From assembly GCA_019359545.1 (NCBI GenBank), contig JAHHHB010000023.1:1-64000 (forward strand): a DNA stretch of 64,000 bases. The letters run 5' to 3'. Position numbers and translations under genes: made by a program. The DNA is from Desmonostoc geniculatum HA4340-LM1. Its GTDB lineage: Bacteria; Cyanobacteriota; Cyanobacteriia; Cyanobacteriales; Nostocaceae. This document shows, in pieces, positions 26,156-34,155 of the stretch. The notes under the pieces are model-generated. The model saw only the letters and a program-made list of their open reading frames with translations, did no database searches and had not been told where the DNA came from. The number at the start of each line of letters is the position of its first letter. Within the stretch, counting starts at the first letter, position 1.

Positions 26156-27610
26156 TTAAGTAACTTCTAGCTTACGTCGCCCCATCAACCCGACAAGGCA
26201 ATACACAAGGGCATCAACGCAGTCATCCTTGTCCATTGCTCCAAAGTTAATTAATTCATCAATCAACCGTCCCATCATCCGGTACTGGTTGAACGTGACA
26301 AGCCCATTTTGAAATAATCCCGACACACCCCGCAGCCGTTGTAACTTGTCCCCCTTAGTCGTCGGCTGCTGGTATTGAATATTGAAAATTTCTTTTTCAT
26401 TCACCAAATAGTGTGTAAAGTCGCCTTTGAGAGAACTTTGATAAGCCACAGCTTCAGCACACAAATTCATTGGCACTTCACCCCAGTCTTGCCACAGTTC
26501 AATAATCTGGTCGAGCTTTTCAATATTTCCGCTCCATCTACCCCGCCGGATATCTAGGATGTAAAATTGATTGCCAACTCGACCGCCCAAGATGAACACC
26601 GTGTAATCAGACCGTTCCTTGAGTGAGGCTGACAAGTCACCGCCGATGCACAACGCGTCAAACCTATCGGGGAACTCACCGTGTTTAATCCACAGGGGGT
26701 TAATGGAAGTTTCTGACGACCGCATCACCCAGTTCTGGTACTGGAACGAGAACGCGACCGGGTTGTCTTCCCTCAGCCCTTGCAGTTCTTCTAGAGTGAA
26801 GCGTCCGGGCCAGTAGCTTGCCTCCTCGCCGTCATCGTCGTCAATGATCGCCTGCTGGATAATCTGCTTCCAGCCTTTAGCAGCTATGAAATCAGTGCAG
26901 TGAATGTCATCGGCACGGAACCGAGTGCCGATATTCACCATCCGTCCCCCAGGCTTGAGAGTTGGCCTAATCACCTCTGAATAATTAGTGGTGATTTTCT
27001 CCCGAACTTCTGGGTTCTCAATCGACTCAGAAGATTTGATGATGTCGTCGTAAACCACCAAATCGCTCCGGCGACTGGTGATTGACCCGGTGATGCCAGT
27101 TGCATAAAAAGTGTAATCACTGTCGAGGCTGTCAACCCCAGCGAAATCTTTCCTGATTTCCCAATCGGTATCGCTCCATCGCTTCCCAGGTAATACATTT
27201 GAGAAAACTTCCCGATACTTGGGACTCTCAATAATTCGCTTGATAATCCGCGATCGCGAAAGTGCTACCGACTCCGAGTAAGAAACATAAATAATCTGAA
27301 TGCTGGGATTGTGACCAATAATCCATGCCACCCACATGGCAATCCAGGTACTTTTAGCACTTCCCCTTGGTGCAAGAATGCTGAGATTATCACCGGCAAC
27401 TAGTTCAAGTCCCTGAGAAGATTTCCCGGTAACTAACTCAGTTATCCAATCAAGGTGATGAGCAGATGCTGCTTTACCGCATACATACTCAGCGAAGTAA
27501 GCAAAATCATTCCAGGCTCGTAGAGCATCTGGCGATCGCGCTGCAATGGTGGCAGATCTGGCGGCTTCACGAGCTTTCTCTCTATACTGCTTATAGGTTT
27601 TTGTCGCCAT
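26156..27610 (-). CDS. Phage terminase large subunit
   Basis: 484 residues. ATPase that drives DNA packaging, plus the nuclease that cuts concatemers. Walker A is LAPRGSAKST around residues 78-87, Walker B is DLVVYDDII near 180, after the RSDL arginine segment. The C-terminal RNase H-like nuclease has IGGDLSAS near residue 320 and a terminal DDCVDALVYCL acidic segment. The start at 27610 (MATKTYKQY) is used; a longer frame to 27655 would overlap the start of the divergent HU gene and is less likely. The matching small subunit is probably the gene at 27887-28453. Confidence 0.9.
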   Translation of the reverse strand: MATKTYKQYREKAREAARSATIAARSPDALRAWNDFAYFAEYVCGKAASAHHLDWITELVTGKSSQGLELVAGDNLSILAPRGSAKSTWIAMWVAWIIGHNPSIQIIYVSYSESVALSRSRIIKRIIESPKYREVFSNVLPGKRWSDTDWEIRKDFAGVDSLDSDYTFYATGITGSITSRRSDLVVYDDIIKSSESIENPEVREKITTNYSEVIRPTLKPGGRMVNIGTRFRADDIHCTDFIAAKGWKQIIQQAIIDDDDGEEASYWPGRFTLEELQGLREDNPVAFSFQYQNWVMRSSETSINPLWIKHGEFPDRFDALCIGGDLSASLKERSDYTVFILGGRVGNQFYILDIRRGRWSGNIEKLDQIIELWQDWGEVPMNLCAEAVAYQSSLKGDFTHYLVNEKEIFNIQYQQPTTKGDKLQRLRGVSGLFQNGLVTFNQYRMMGRLIDELINFGAMDKDDCVDALVYCLVGLMGRRKLEVT

Positions 27611-27618
27611 ATTTACCC

Positions 27619-27909
27619 ATGAACAAAGCAGAATTAATACAAGCCGCAGCCACAAAAGCGGGAGTTAGCCAAAAGCAAGCCCAAGCGGTGTTAGATGCCA
27701 CAATCGAAGCCATCGTTGAGACGGTTTCTACAGGACGTAAAGTTATGCTGGTTGGATTTGGCTCATTCGAGGCGAGAGCCAGAAAAGAACGCGAAGCTCG
27801 CAATCCCAAGACCAACGAGAAGATGATCGTCCCCGCTACCGTTGTCCCCGCTTTCAGTCCCGGCAAACAGTTCAAGGAGTCCACAGCTACTCTTCCTCAA
27901 GCCGGGTAA
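27619..27909 (+). CDS. HU-family DNA-binding protein
   Basis: 96 residues, MNKAELIQAAATKAGVSQKQ onward, with the HU signature GFGSFEARARKEREARNP and the Pro-containing beta arm (VPAFSPGKQF). HU dimers bend DNA without strong sequence preference. It reads rightward, opposite to its neighbours: its start lies 8 bp from the divergent terminase start and its end overlaps the small-terminase-like gene by 23 bp, so any promoter must lie inside terL. It may act in packaging, integration or phage gene control. Confidence 0.92.
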   Translation: MNKAELIQAAATKAGVSQKQAQAVLDATIEAIVETVSTGRKVMLVGFGSFEARARKEREARNPKTNEKMIVPATVVPAFSPGKQFKESTATLPQAG

Positions 27910-28453
27910 GCACACCCTTGGCTGCCTCTGCCAACGCTGTTTCAAAGGGTGTATCAGCAAAGATTAGTCTTAACTCTTGAATTGCTCGATATGCCCCCGC
28001 CGTCTCCAGAGCCTTGCGATCGCGCACATACTTAAAGCTATTCACAGCCTCCGCACAAGCCCGAACCTCTCTTGATAACTGCGGAATCGCCACCACCAGT
28101 TGCTCCAGGCGCATCTCGCTAAAGCCCTCACGCGCGGATAAAGCACTGGTTAGCTCATCGATGAGGTTAGCGTTAATTATCAATAATTTCTGTAAGGCAT
28201 CCTCAACCTCCACACCAGAGAATGCTGCTGCGATCGCATTGAATTTTCTCGCCTCATCTCCAACTGGGAAAAATGCCCGATACCAATTCTGCACAGCTGA
28301 CTGCGAAACCTTAAACCCCCACTCCTCCAGTAGTTGCCGAATGGCTGTGGTGTTACGGTTGTGCTTACAAAACTCGTCAAATTCCCGCAGCCGTTCGGCA
28401 CTCATCATTGAGCGCACTTGATCCACCTTGTGTTGTGGGGTGTTCCTAGTCAC
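27887..28453 (-). CDS. Mu gp27-like (DUF3486) protein, probable small terminase
   Basis: 188 residues. The first 60, with an HKVDQV segment, RLREFDEFCKHN, then a helix-turn-helix EEWGFKVSQSAVQNWYRAF, follow the DUF3486/Mu gp27 pattern of phage proteins encoded before the large terminase. The rest is helical. It probably recognises phage DNA and presents it to the terminase motor. It lies directly upstream of terL in the leftward operon with the HU gene wedged between them. Confidence 0.65.
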   Translation of the reverse strand: MTRNTPQHKVDQVRSMMSAERLREFDEFCKHNRNTTAIRQLLEEWGFKVSQSAVQNWYRAFFPVGDEARKFNAIAAAFSGVEVEDALQKLLIINANLIDELTSALSAREGFSEMRLEQLVVAIPQLSREVRACAEAVNSFKYVRDRKALETAGAYRAIQELRLIFADTPFETALAEAAKGVLTRLEEE

Positions 28454-28475
28454 AAATGTTTACAGATAGTGAGAG

Positions 28476-28982
28476 TTAGCGTCTGTTGCGGAAAGCTGCG
28501 ATCGCGGCGCTGCGATCCTCAGACTTTTCACGTTGTTTTAAATTGCTACGCAGGGAAGCCATATCGCGCTCCTGCCCGAAGCCAGATTGCTGCATTCGTT
28601 CGCGGGAAGCGATTTGGGCAGCTTCACGGCGTTCGGCAGAGGCAAAAGAATCGCCTTGCAAAGTGCGATTCTGCTCAAAATCCTGGCGACTAAAAGTAGT
28701 GCGCTGCCCAAAATCTCGCTCTGATTCCTGCTGGCGATATCCAAACGCCCTAGATGCATTGGTTTCGGCTTCCTGCTGACGCTGGTCAAAACCTACCTTC
28801 CAGAGGTCTTTCATTTGCTGCAACCGATCAGCAGCTTGTTGTTGAGCAGTGGCACGAATTTTTTCAGGGGAGTTCTGCTCGGCAAGATACTGCTGGTATT
28901 CGGCAAGATTCATTGGCTTGCCATTGAGCGAGAAGACAGCGGTGTTGCTACTCCCGCTAGAAATTGCACTCATCGTCGTCAT
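28476..28982 (-). CDS. Gln/Arg-rich coiled-coil protein
   Basis: 168 residues. After a Ser-rich start the chain is almost wholly Gln, Arg, Glu, Ala and Ser, for example DLWKVGFDQRQQEAETNASR, with aromatic residues spaced regularly (FGYRQQ, FGQRTTF, FEQNRT). This suggests a long charged helix. Its start overlaps the stop of the upstream gene (TAATG), so the two are coupled. The composition resembles the 21615-22022 product. A scaffold or ejection-protein role is possible but not shown. Confidence 0.5.
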   Translation of the reverse strand: MTTMSAISSGSSNTAVFSLNGKPMNLAEYQQYLAEQNSPEKIRATAQQQAADRLQQMKDLWKVGFDQRQQEAETNASRAFGYRQQESERDFGQRTTFSRQDFEQNRTLQGDSFASAERREAAQIASRERMQQSGFGQERDMASLRSNLKQREKSEDRSAAIAAFRNRR

Positions 28983-29644
28983 TAAAACCACCTCCAACCA
29001 GATTCTCCGGGATTACCCGCGACAATTGAGGTTTCTTGGCTGATACGGGCTAATCTTTCTTGAGCAGCCAACTGAGCTGCTTGTTGAATTCGCTCACTAG
29101 TTTGTCGTTGCTGATTCAGTAACTCCTGGTTGTAGCGATCGCGGTCAGCTTGTGCCATTTGCCGCCCAGATTCTTCTTGTGCAGACCGCCGTTGAAGCTC
29201 TGCTTCCTCTCGCATCATTGCTACTTTTGGGTTTAGGGTCTGCTGGTACTCCACCCTGGGCATATATGGAGATCCCTTGATTTGTGGCCGGTATACATAG
29301 AGACCATCTTCGTAACCAGAGAAGCTACCACCAGAGCGATTAGCCTCTTTGTCTCTTGCCTCTATTTGGCGGTTGAAATCATTCTGTTTGGACGCTTCGT
29401 CTCTAGCAGCGCTGGCAGCCGCCATCTCCCGCTGGCGACTAAAAGAAGCTTGCTGATTTTGTTCGGCATAATATTGTTGGCTCGAAGCATCTCTATTTGC
29501 CGCAGATTCAACAATCCTCATCAATTGAGACGGATCGTTTTTTTGCTGCAAAAAACGTTCGGGGTTCTCATTGCTGTAATTTTGTAGCCTTTGGATGTAG
29601 GGGTTTGTGTTTCTAGACCCGGTTTTGGTGTTGGTTCCTGGCAT
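28982..29644 (-). CDS. Gln/Arg-rich coiled-coil protein
   Basis: 220 residues starting MPGTNTKTGSRNTNPYIQRL. Long charged helix rich in Gln, Arg, Glu and Ala, interrupted by a Tyr/Pro segment (YEDGLYVYRPQIKGSPYMPR region near residue 112). First gene of the leftward packaging operon. A GGGGCAAGTTAGGACAGAACT element 20 bp upstream resembles the element before the portal and capsid genes. No family recognised; a virion-internal role is inferred from its coupling to the next gene. Confidence 0.5.
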   Translation of the reverse strand: MPGTNTKTGSRNTNPYIQRLQNYSNENPERFLQQKNDPSQLMRIVESAANRDASSQQYYAEQNQQASFSRQREMAAASAARDEASKQNDFNRQIEARDKEANRSGGSFSGYEDGLYVYRPQIKGSPYMPRVEYQQTLNPKVAMMREEAELQRRSAQEESGRQMAQADRDRYNQELLNQQRQTSERIQQAAQLAAQERLARISQETSIVAGNPGESGWRWF

Positions 29645-29730
29645 GGATTAAAGTCGAGTTCTGTCCTAACTTGCCCCAGTTCGGCGTAAGCTCGATTACC
29701 ATTGAGAACTACGGTTCTCAAAAGTAATTT

Positions 29731-29898
29731 ATGAGTGAAGAATTAGCTAAAAAAGCATACTTTGCTTACGGTCAAACTACAAATTTAAAAAACTATCAAG
29801 GCTTGCCTATGCCTGAATGGGAAAATCTCCCAGATACAATCCAAAAAGCTTGGATCAATGCTAGTGATGCGATCGCATTGGATTTGCAAATAGATTAG
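29731..29898 (+). CDS. Small conserved-type phage protein
   Basis: 55 residues: MSEELAKKAYFAYGQTTN onward, then a Trp-containing GLPMPEWENLPDTIQKAW segment. This short pattern (AYxAYGxxTxxKNxxGxPMPxWxxLPxxIQxAW) recurs in many phages as a protein of unknown function. It is 2 bp before the next gene. Confidence 0.6.
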   Translation: MSEELAKKAYFAYGQTTNLKNYQGLPMPEWENLPDTIQKAWINASDAIALDLQID

Positions 29899-29900
29899 GT

Positions 29901-30374
29901 ATGCAAGAACTAATAGTGTTGAAATATGACTCTTATCACAATGCGATCGCATGGTTGGATAAAAATCCCGGAATGGCTGTAGAGGGAGAAGATTCTCTTT
30001 TTTCTTTGCCTAACAGCGCCCCATGCTTAAACATCATTTTCTCTAGTCTCATGAGCGAAGCAGACAAACTGATGGTACTAGAGTGGTTTCCCAACGCTAA
30101 AGATGTCAACAATATCCGCTTAGGCTTGGGCTATGCACCCTTAGAACACCCGCACTCAATGTACATACTGCATAACTGGACTCGCAATCAGGTTATTGAA
30201 GTCCTAAAGAAACTTGGTGCGGTTGTGAAAAAATCTCCTTGCTGCATGGAGATAATGACCAATAATGAGATATTCTCTCGTTTAGAAGAGATGGAAATCA
30301 GGCTTGGAAAGCCTCTGAGTCAAGCAGACCCTAATGAATTGGGTGATTTGTATCGTAAATTATATCCGGGCTGA
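29901..30374 (+). CDS. Hypothetical protein
   Basis: 157 residues with no recognised domain. The C terminus has NNEIFSRLEEMEIRLGKPLS, a short helical segment. Part of a rightward run (29731-31749) that ends with the sigma factor gene. No membrane segment. Confidence 0.5.
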   Translation: MQELIVLKYDSYHNAIAWLDKNPGMAVEGEDSLFSLPNSAPCLNIIFSSLMSEADKLMVLEWFPNAKDVNNIRLGLGYAPLEHPHSMYILHNWTRNQVIEVLKKLGAVVKKSPCCMEIMTNNEIFSRLEEMEIRLGKPLSQADPNELGDLYRKLYPG

Positions 30375-30378
30375 AGTA

Positions 30379-30870
30379 ATGCAATTTGTTCTACAAACGC
30401 CACAAAGTAATTATTTGAATGAGGACAACAAAATAGTTTTTCATCTGTTTCTGGCTGCTAGATTTAATTCCTTAGAGGAAGCAGAGCAAAGAAAAAGAGA
30501 ATACGGGGACAGATGCTTAGTAGTTGCTATATTGCTCTGGCAGGTTAAAGAATTTGGTAGAGATATCTATTTGACCGAAAAAGGGATGCAGAAACTTGAG
30601 GACATAAAAATAAAAGACATCAAAAACTTTGAAGGCGATCGTGAAGCAGCTTTAGCTATATCCAAAGTGCAAACTGTTTACCCTCTAGAAATAGTTTGTT
30701 TTGCACAAAGGTTTGAGCCGTCAATTTCTTGTCCCCAGTGTGGGAAAATTTCGCATAATCAAAATGATATCATTCACAAATACTGTGGCTATTGTCATCA
30801 ATTCCACAGCGACATGAAACGCCCAAGTTTTCAACCTCAAAATCAAGCTCAAAAAATTTCTGACATTTAG
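30379..30870 (+). CDS. Hypothetical protein with C-terminal zinc ribbon
   Basis: 163 residues. The C-terminal part holds ISCPQCGKIS and, 13 residues later, KYCGYCHQFH, a four-Cys zinc ribbon. N-terminal 110 residues are unrecognised. The ATG at 30379 follows a GGCTGAAGTA stretch; the longer frame from 30334 is unlikely since it overlaps the preceding gene. The last 47 bp are the start of a 97-bp repeat (30824-30920). Confidence 0.5.
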   Translation: MQFVLQTPQSNYLNEDNKIVFHLFLAARFNSLEEAEQRKREYGDRCLVVAILLWQVKEFGRDIYLTEKGMQKLEDIKIKDIKNFEGDREAALAISKVQTVYPLEIVCFAQRFEPSISCPQCGKISHNQNDIIHKYCGYCHQFHSDMKRPSFQPQNQAQKISDI

Positions 30871-30920
30871 AGTTGAAAATGATACTCATTTCTGGCAGCT
30901 AAAAATAAAGCCTGTCGATG
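30824..30920 (+). repeat. 97-bp repeat, copy A
   Basis: Matches 53329-53425 without gaps. The best-conserved parts are CAAGTTTTCAACC, GACATTTAGAGTTGAAAA and GGCAGCTAAAAATAAAGCC followed by TGTCGATG. A 14-bp stretch between the last two differs. The left half overlaps a CDS end. Confidence 0.7.
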
Positions 30921-30952
30921 AGTCTGTAGTGCAGTACTGGTGGGAATCATAG

Positions 30953-30958
30953 GGGTAT
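30953..30958 (+). promoter_or_regulatory. Candidate GGGTAT -10 element before the sigma gene
   Basis: GGGTATAG lies 18 bp before the ATG of the sigma factor. If it is a SigB/SigF-type -10 box, the sigma factor would drive its own gene. The -35 region is not clear. Confidence 0.3.
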
Positions 30959-30975
30959 AGCATCTGGGGGAGACT

Positions 30976-31749
30976 ATGACCACCGAATTATTCAAACTCT
31001 ATCGGCAAAACCCATCGCGGCAACTGCGCGATCGCATCTTCAACCACCATTACAAACTAGCTTGCGAGATTGCCCACCAGTTTAGAGTGTGTTGCAGCGA
31101 GCCACTTGAAGACTTAATACAACTGGCTGCAATGGGACTAGTGACAGCTATTGAGCGCTTTGACCCAGACCGAGGCAATGCTTTTAGTTCTTTTGCTTGC
31201 CCATATATCAAAGGCGAAATTTGTCATTATTTGAGAGACAAAAGTAGCACTGTAAAAATTCCCCGAAGTCTTCAGACTTTGTATAAACACGGGAGAAAAT
31301 TGCAGGATGAATATGGGCAGCAGGGGATACTTTTGACTGACAAACAAACTGCGATCGCGTTGGGAGTTGATGAATTAAAATGGCGGGATGCTAAAACTGC
31401 GTGTACAAACCATCAGCATGTAAGTATTGACAGTTTGCTTACAGCGACAGAGCCAAGTGTTGCAATTAATAGAAATGCATACAGATCCTGCACCGAAGAC
31501 GCACACATAGCAAAACTTCGCTTGTCACTGGATCTCCAATTGACAAGTAACGACAAACAAATTGACAGCACTGCTGTGATAGAAACCCTGCCACTGGATA
31601 ATCTCGACGATAAGAGCCGGAGGTTGCTAGAGATGATGTTCTTTGAAAATCAACCACTTAAGGAGGTGCGGCGGGGTGCTAGAGCAGTCGGCATCAAAGC
31701 CAAAGATGTTAAGCCAATGCTCCTCAATGCTGTGTTAAGTCTGGCGTAG
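30976..31749 (+). CDS. Phage-encoded sigma-70 family factor (group 3, SigF-like)
   Basis: 257 residues. Region 2 is clear: EDLIQLAAMGLVTAIERFDP near residues 45-64, then AFSSFACPYIKGEICHYLRD at 69-88, and the KIPRSLQTLYK start of region 3. Region 4 is diverged: RRLLEMMFFENQPLKEVRR and a short final helix. It should direct host RNA polymerase to phage promoters, most plausibly late ones. It ends the rightward gene run, overlapping the convergent gene by 15 bp. Good SD (GGGGGAGA) before the ATG. Confidence 0.85.
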   Translation: MTTELFKLYRQNPSRQLRDRIFNHHYKLACEIAHQFRVCCSEPLEDLIQLAAMGLVTAIERFDPDRGNAFSSFACPYIKGEICHYLRDKSSTVKIPRSLQTLYKHGRKLQDEYGQQGILLTDKQTAIALGVDELKWRDAKTACTNHQHVSIDSLLTATEPSVAINRNAYRSCTEDAHIAKLRLSLDLQLTSNDKQIDSTAVIETLPLDNLDDKSRRLLEMMFFENQPLKEVRRGARAVGIKAKDVKPMLLNAVLSLA

Positions 31750-32352
31750 GATGATGCAAGCTTTGAGGTTGTGGTTTGGGTTTTGCAATTCCTGCCGAAT
31801 TCTTTCCTTGAGCAAGCCCAACCAATCGACACGCTCGACTTGATTATCCCAAGTTAGCGATGATGACTTGTTCGGCTCGTGAGGAATTCTGAGGGTGTGG
31901 AGTGCAACGCCAAGGACGGCTCGAAAAGGTGACGCTTCTCCAAGTCCGCTACTTCTAATTCCAAGCCCCTGCAAGTCAACATCCCAAATGCCAATGGGAT
32001 GAATGCTGCCATTGCGTTGGATGCAAAATACTGCAAACCGATGCGTAAGCGGAGAGTTGATCTGATAGTCCATAGGCGGAACGCGGATGGGGATACCATC
32101 GAATTCCCCAACCAAATCCCAAAGCAACTCTCGCAAACGGTCAAGCGTGATGAGGTAATCAAATTGTCCGTAGATCGAAACGATTCTGTAGGTGGCGACT
32201 TCTCCTGAAGTTTCGCGTTCGATTCGGAGAACAGCGCAATTTCTCCCGTCCCATCGCTTAAGGATTTTTGGATAAAGACGGCGCTTTCTTTTTGGCTGAA
32301 ATAATAATTTCCTAGCCCATCGCCGTAACTGTTTAAGCCATCTTTTGACCAC
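31735..32352 (-). CDS. Hypothetical protein with basic N terminus
   Basis: 205 residues. The first 27 are strongly basic (RWLKQLRRWARKLLFQPKRK), which suggests nucleic-acid or membrane-surface binding. The rest is beta/alpha mixed with no recognised motif. It follows the 105-residue gene by 3 bp in a leftward three-gene set that faces the sigma gene. Confidence 0.5.
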   Translation of the reverse strand: MVKRWLKQLRRWARKLLFQPKRKRRLYPKILKRWDGRNCAVLRIERETSGEVATYRIVSIYGQFDYLITLDRLRELLWDLVGEFDGIPIRVPPMDYQINSPLTHRFAVFCIQRNGSIHPIGIWDVDLQGLGIRSSGLGEASPFRAVLGVALHTLRIPHEPNKSSSLTWDNQVERVDWLGLLKERIRQELQNPNHNLKACIILRQT

Positions 32353-32355
32353 ATC

Positions 32356-32673
32356 CTATTTCTTCCCAACATAGAAGTTACCAAGGAAATGACTGACTTG
32401 TTCGGTTGGGGAAACTCTGATTAATCCCCCCAACCCAGAGATCATAGCAATTCGCTCTATTGATTCCCGAAAAGCTAAGTTGCCCGCCCAGGCATCCTTC
32501 ATGGTGATGCCTACCGGAAGGGCAAGGAGAAGCCACAGCAGTATCTCGAATGGGTCTAAATGAATTTTTCGATCTTTTTGGAAAACCAGGGTAATGCCAT
32601 CATCCCGTCTGCGGTTGGGACAAGTTAATGAACATTGTTCAGGGTCGGGCTGCTCAAAGGATTCCACTGCCAT
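32356..32673 (-). CDS. Hypothetical protein
   Basis: 105 residues with one hydrophobic segment (PFEILLWLLLALPVGI) and a Cys pair (CSLTCPNRRR). It may be a small membrane protein. A GGGCAACTTAGGGTAT element ends 12 bp before the start codon. Confidence 0.5.
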   Translation of the reverse strand: MAVESFEQPDPEQCSLTCPNRRRDDGITLVFQKDRKIHLDPFEILLWLLLALPVGITMKDAWAGNLAFRESIERIAMISGLGGLIRVSPTEQVSHFLGNFYVGKK

Positions 32674-32685
32674 AAGTGATGAACT

Positions 32686-32701
32686 ATACCCTAAGTTGCC
32701 C
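32686..32701 (-). promoter_or_regulatory. Candidate phage-sigma promoter
   Basis: Minus-strand GGGCAACTTAGGGTAT, identical to the string before the portal gene (24863-24880). The proposed -10 GGGTAT is at 32691-32686, giving a very short leader for the gene at 32356-32673. Confidence 0.5.
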
Positions 32702-32937
32702 TAGCTTGCCGCTTGGAGACTCAGTCCGTTTAGTGTGGTTTCTAGCCAGCAGATATCTTCTGGAGTAAGTAATAGCTTGGCTCGTCTCCAGATTTCAGCA
32801 ATTTCTTTTTGCTCATAGTAGGTAGTCAAAGCTTCACTCAGCCTTGATAAGCTTTCTGTGTTTTTATTGCAAATAGCAGTAATTAATCTAATAGCCGCCC
32901 AACCCTTACCATCAGTGGATTTTACGGTTAATTTCAT
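32701..32937 (-). CDS. Hypothetical protein
   Basis: 78 residues, helical, with LTPEDICWLETTLNGLSLQ at the end. Starts MKLTVKSTDGKGWAAI. Divergent from the tyrosine recombinase at 33030. No domain recognised. Confidence 0.5.
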   Translation of the reverse strand: MKLTVKSTDGKGWAAIRLITAICNKNTESLSRLSEALTTYYEQKEIAEIWRRAKLLLTPEDICWLETTLNGLSLQAAS

Positions 32938-33029
32938 AACTTTTGTAATTATTCTTTAATATCATAATTGTGTAGTTGAAAGTTATACAAATAACTCAGT
33001 GTAGGTACTGGACTTGGGCAGCTTAAAGT

Positions 33030-33962
33030 ATGGAAGAAGCTGCTTTGATCCAAGTAAGTAACACCGCATCATCACTGACAAATAACCCGGCTGCTGTTTA
33101 TCTGGCGTCGTTAGGCAAAGGAAGCCGCCGCACCATGAGACAGGCACTGGATGCGATCGCACTCCTCGCCACCAATGAAACTTGCAACGCGATGACTTGT
33201 CCGTGGGGACTTTTGCGCTATCAACACACAATGGCTATTCGCTCTGGCTTGATGGAGAAATACGCCCCCGCGACGGCAAACAAGATGATGGCAGCGCTGC
33301 GGCGAGTACTGAAGGAAGCCCAGCGCTTGGGACAAATGACGGCGGAGGATTACGCCAAAGCTAGCGACATTAAGCGGGTGAAGTCCAGTGGACTGTTAAA
33401 AGGTCGGGCTTTGTCATCTGATGAGTTGGGAAAATTGCTCAATGTCTGCATTGAGGATGAGTCGGTATTTGGCATTCGAGACGCAGCGATGTTGATGGTG
33501 TTGCGGGTTGGGCTGCGGCGAAGTGAAGTTGTCAATCTGGATTTATCTGATTTTGACCCTGAAGAAGGTAGCGTGAAGGTGAGAGGAGGGAAGGGACGTA
33601 AAGACCGGATCGTGTTTTTTCCCGAAGCCGCGATCGCGCACATCCAAAAATGGGTTACAACTAGAAGCAATGATCCAGGACCGTTGCTGCTTCCCATCAG
33701 CAAAGCTCCTTATGTGGTGTGGCGGCGGCTCTCGGATCAGGCTGTAATGTCCATCATGTTGGCGCGTGGTGCAGCCGCAGGGATTGGGGATTTTACGCCG
33801 CATGATTTTAGAAGGACTTTCGCCGGCGACTTGCTAGATGCTGGTGTAGACATTGTGACAGTGCAAAAGCTGATGGGACACGCCGACCCGGCGACCACTG
33901 CCAAGTATGACCGCCGAGGGGATGCGGCGAAGAAGCGGGCGGTCAATCTGCTGAGTTTGTGA
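33030..33962 (+). CDS. Tyrosine recombinase (second, XerC/D-like)
   Basis: 310 residues. The catalytic set is complete: Arg163 in GLRRSE, the Lys hairpin GKGRKDR near 188, His258-x-x-Arg261 (HDFRR), His284 in MGHADP and Tyr293 in AKYDRR. The N-terminal 110 residues form a SAM-like core-binding domain. It is unlike the att-adjacent integrase at 57479-58672 in length and in the HxxR box. Possible roles are chromosome/plasmid dimer resolution, a second integration system from a nested element, or inversion of nearby DNA. No recognisable core-site repeats flank it closely. Confidence 0.9.
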   Translation: MEEAALIQVSNTASSLTNNPAAVYLASLGKGSRRTMRQALDAIALLATNETCNAMTCPWGLLRYQHTMAIRSGLMEKYAPATANKMMAALRRVLKEAQRLGQMTAEDYAKASDIKRVKSSGLLKGRALSSDELGKLLNVCIEDESVFGIRDAAMLMVLRVGLRRSEVVNLDLSDFDPEEGSVKVRGGKGRKDRIVFFPEAAIAHIQKWVTTRSNDPGPLLLPISKAPYVVWRRLSDQAVMSIMLARGAAAGIGDFTPHDFRRTFAGDLLDAGVDIVTVQKLMGHADPATTAKYDRRGDAAKKRAVNLLSL

Positions 33963-33964
33963 TG

Positions 33965-34062
33965 AAGCAGGGGAGCAGGGAGGATGAGGGGGATGAGGGA
34001 GTGCGATCGCGGTGAAGAGAGCAGGGGAGCAGGGGGAGCAGGGGGGCAGGGGGAGATGAGGT
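33965..34062. repeat. G-rich simple repeats
   Basis: AGCAGGGG, GGATGAGG and similar units between recombinase and KilA-N genes, of the host intergenic type. No coding support. Confidence 0.6.
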
Positions 34063-34155
34063 AGAAGGCATCGCTCTTTTGTCATTAGTCATTGGTCATT
34101 GGTCATTAGTGCGTAGCTTGCCGCCGTAGGCATCGCATCTCACTGGGAAATCTTC

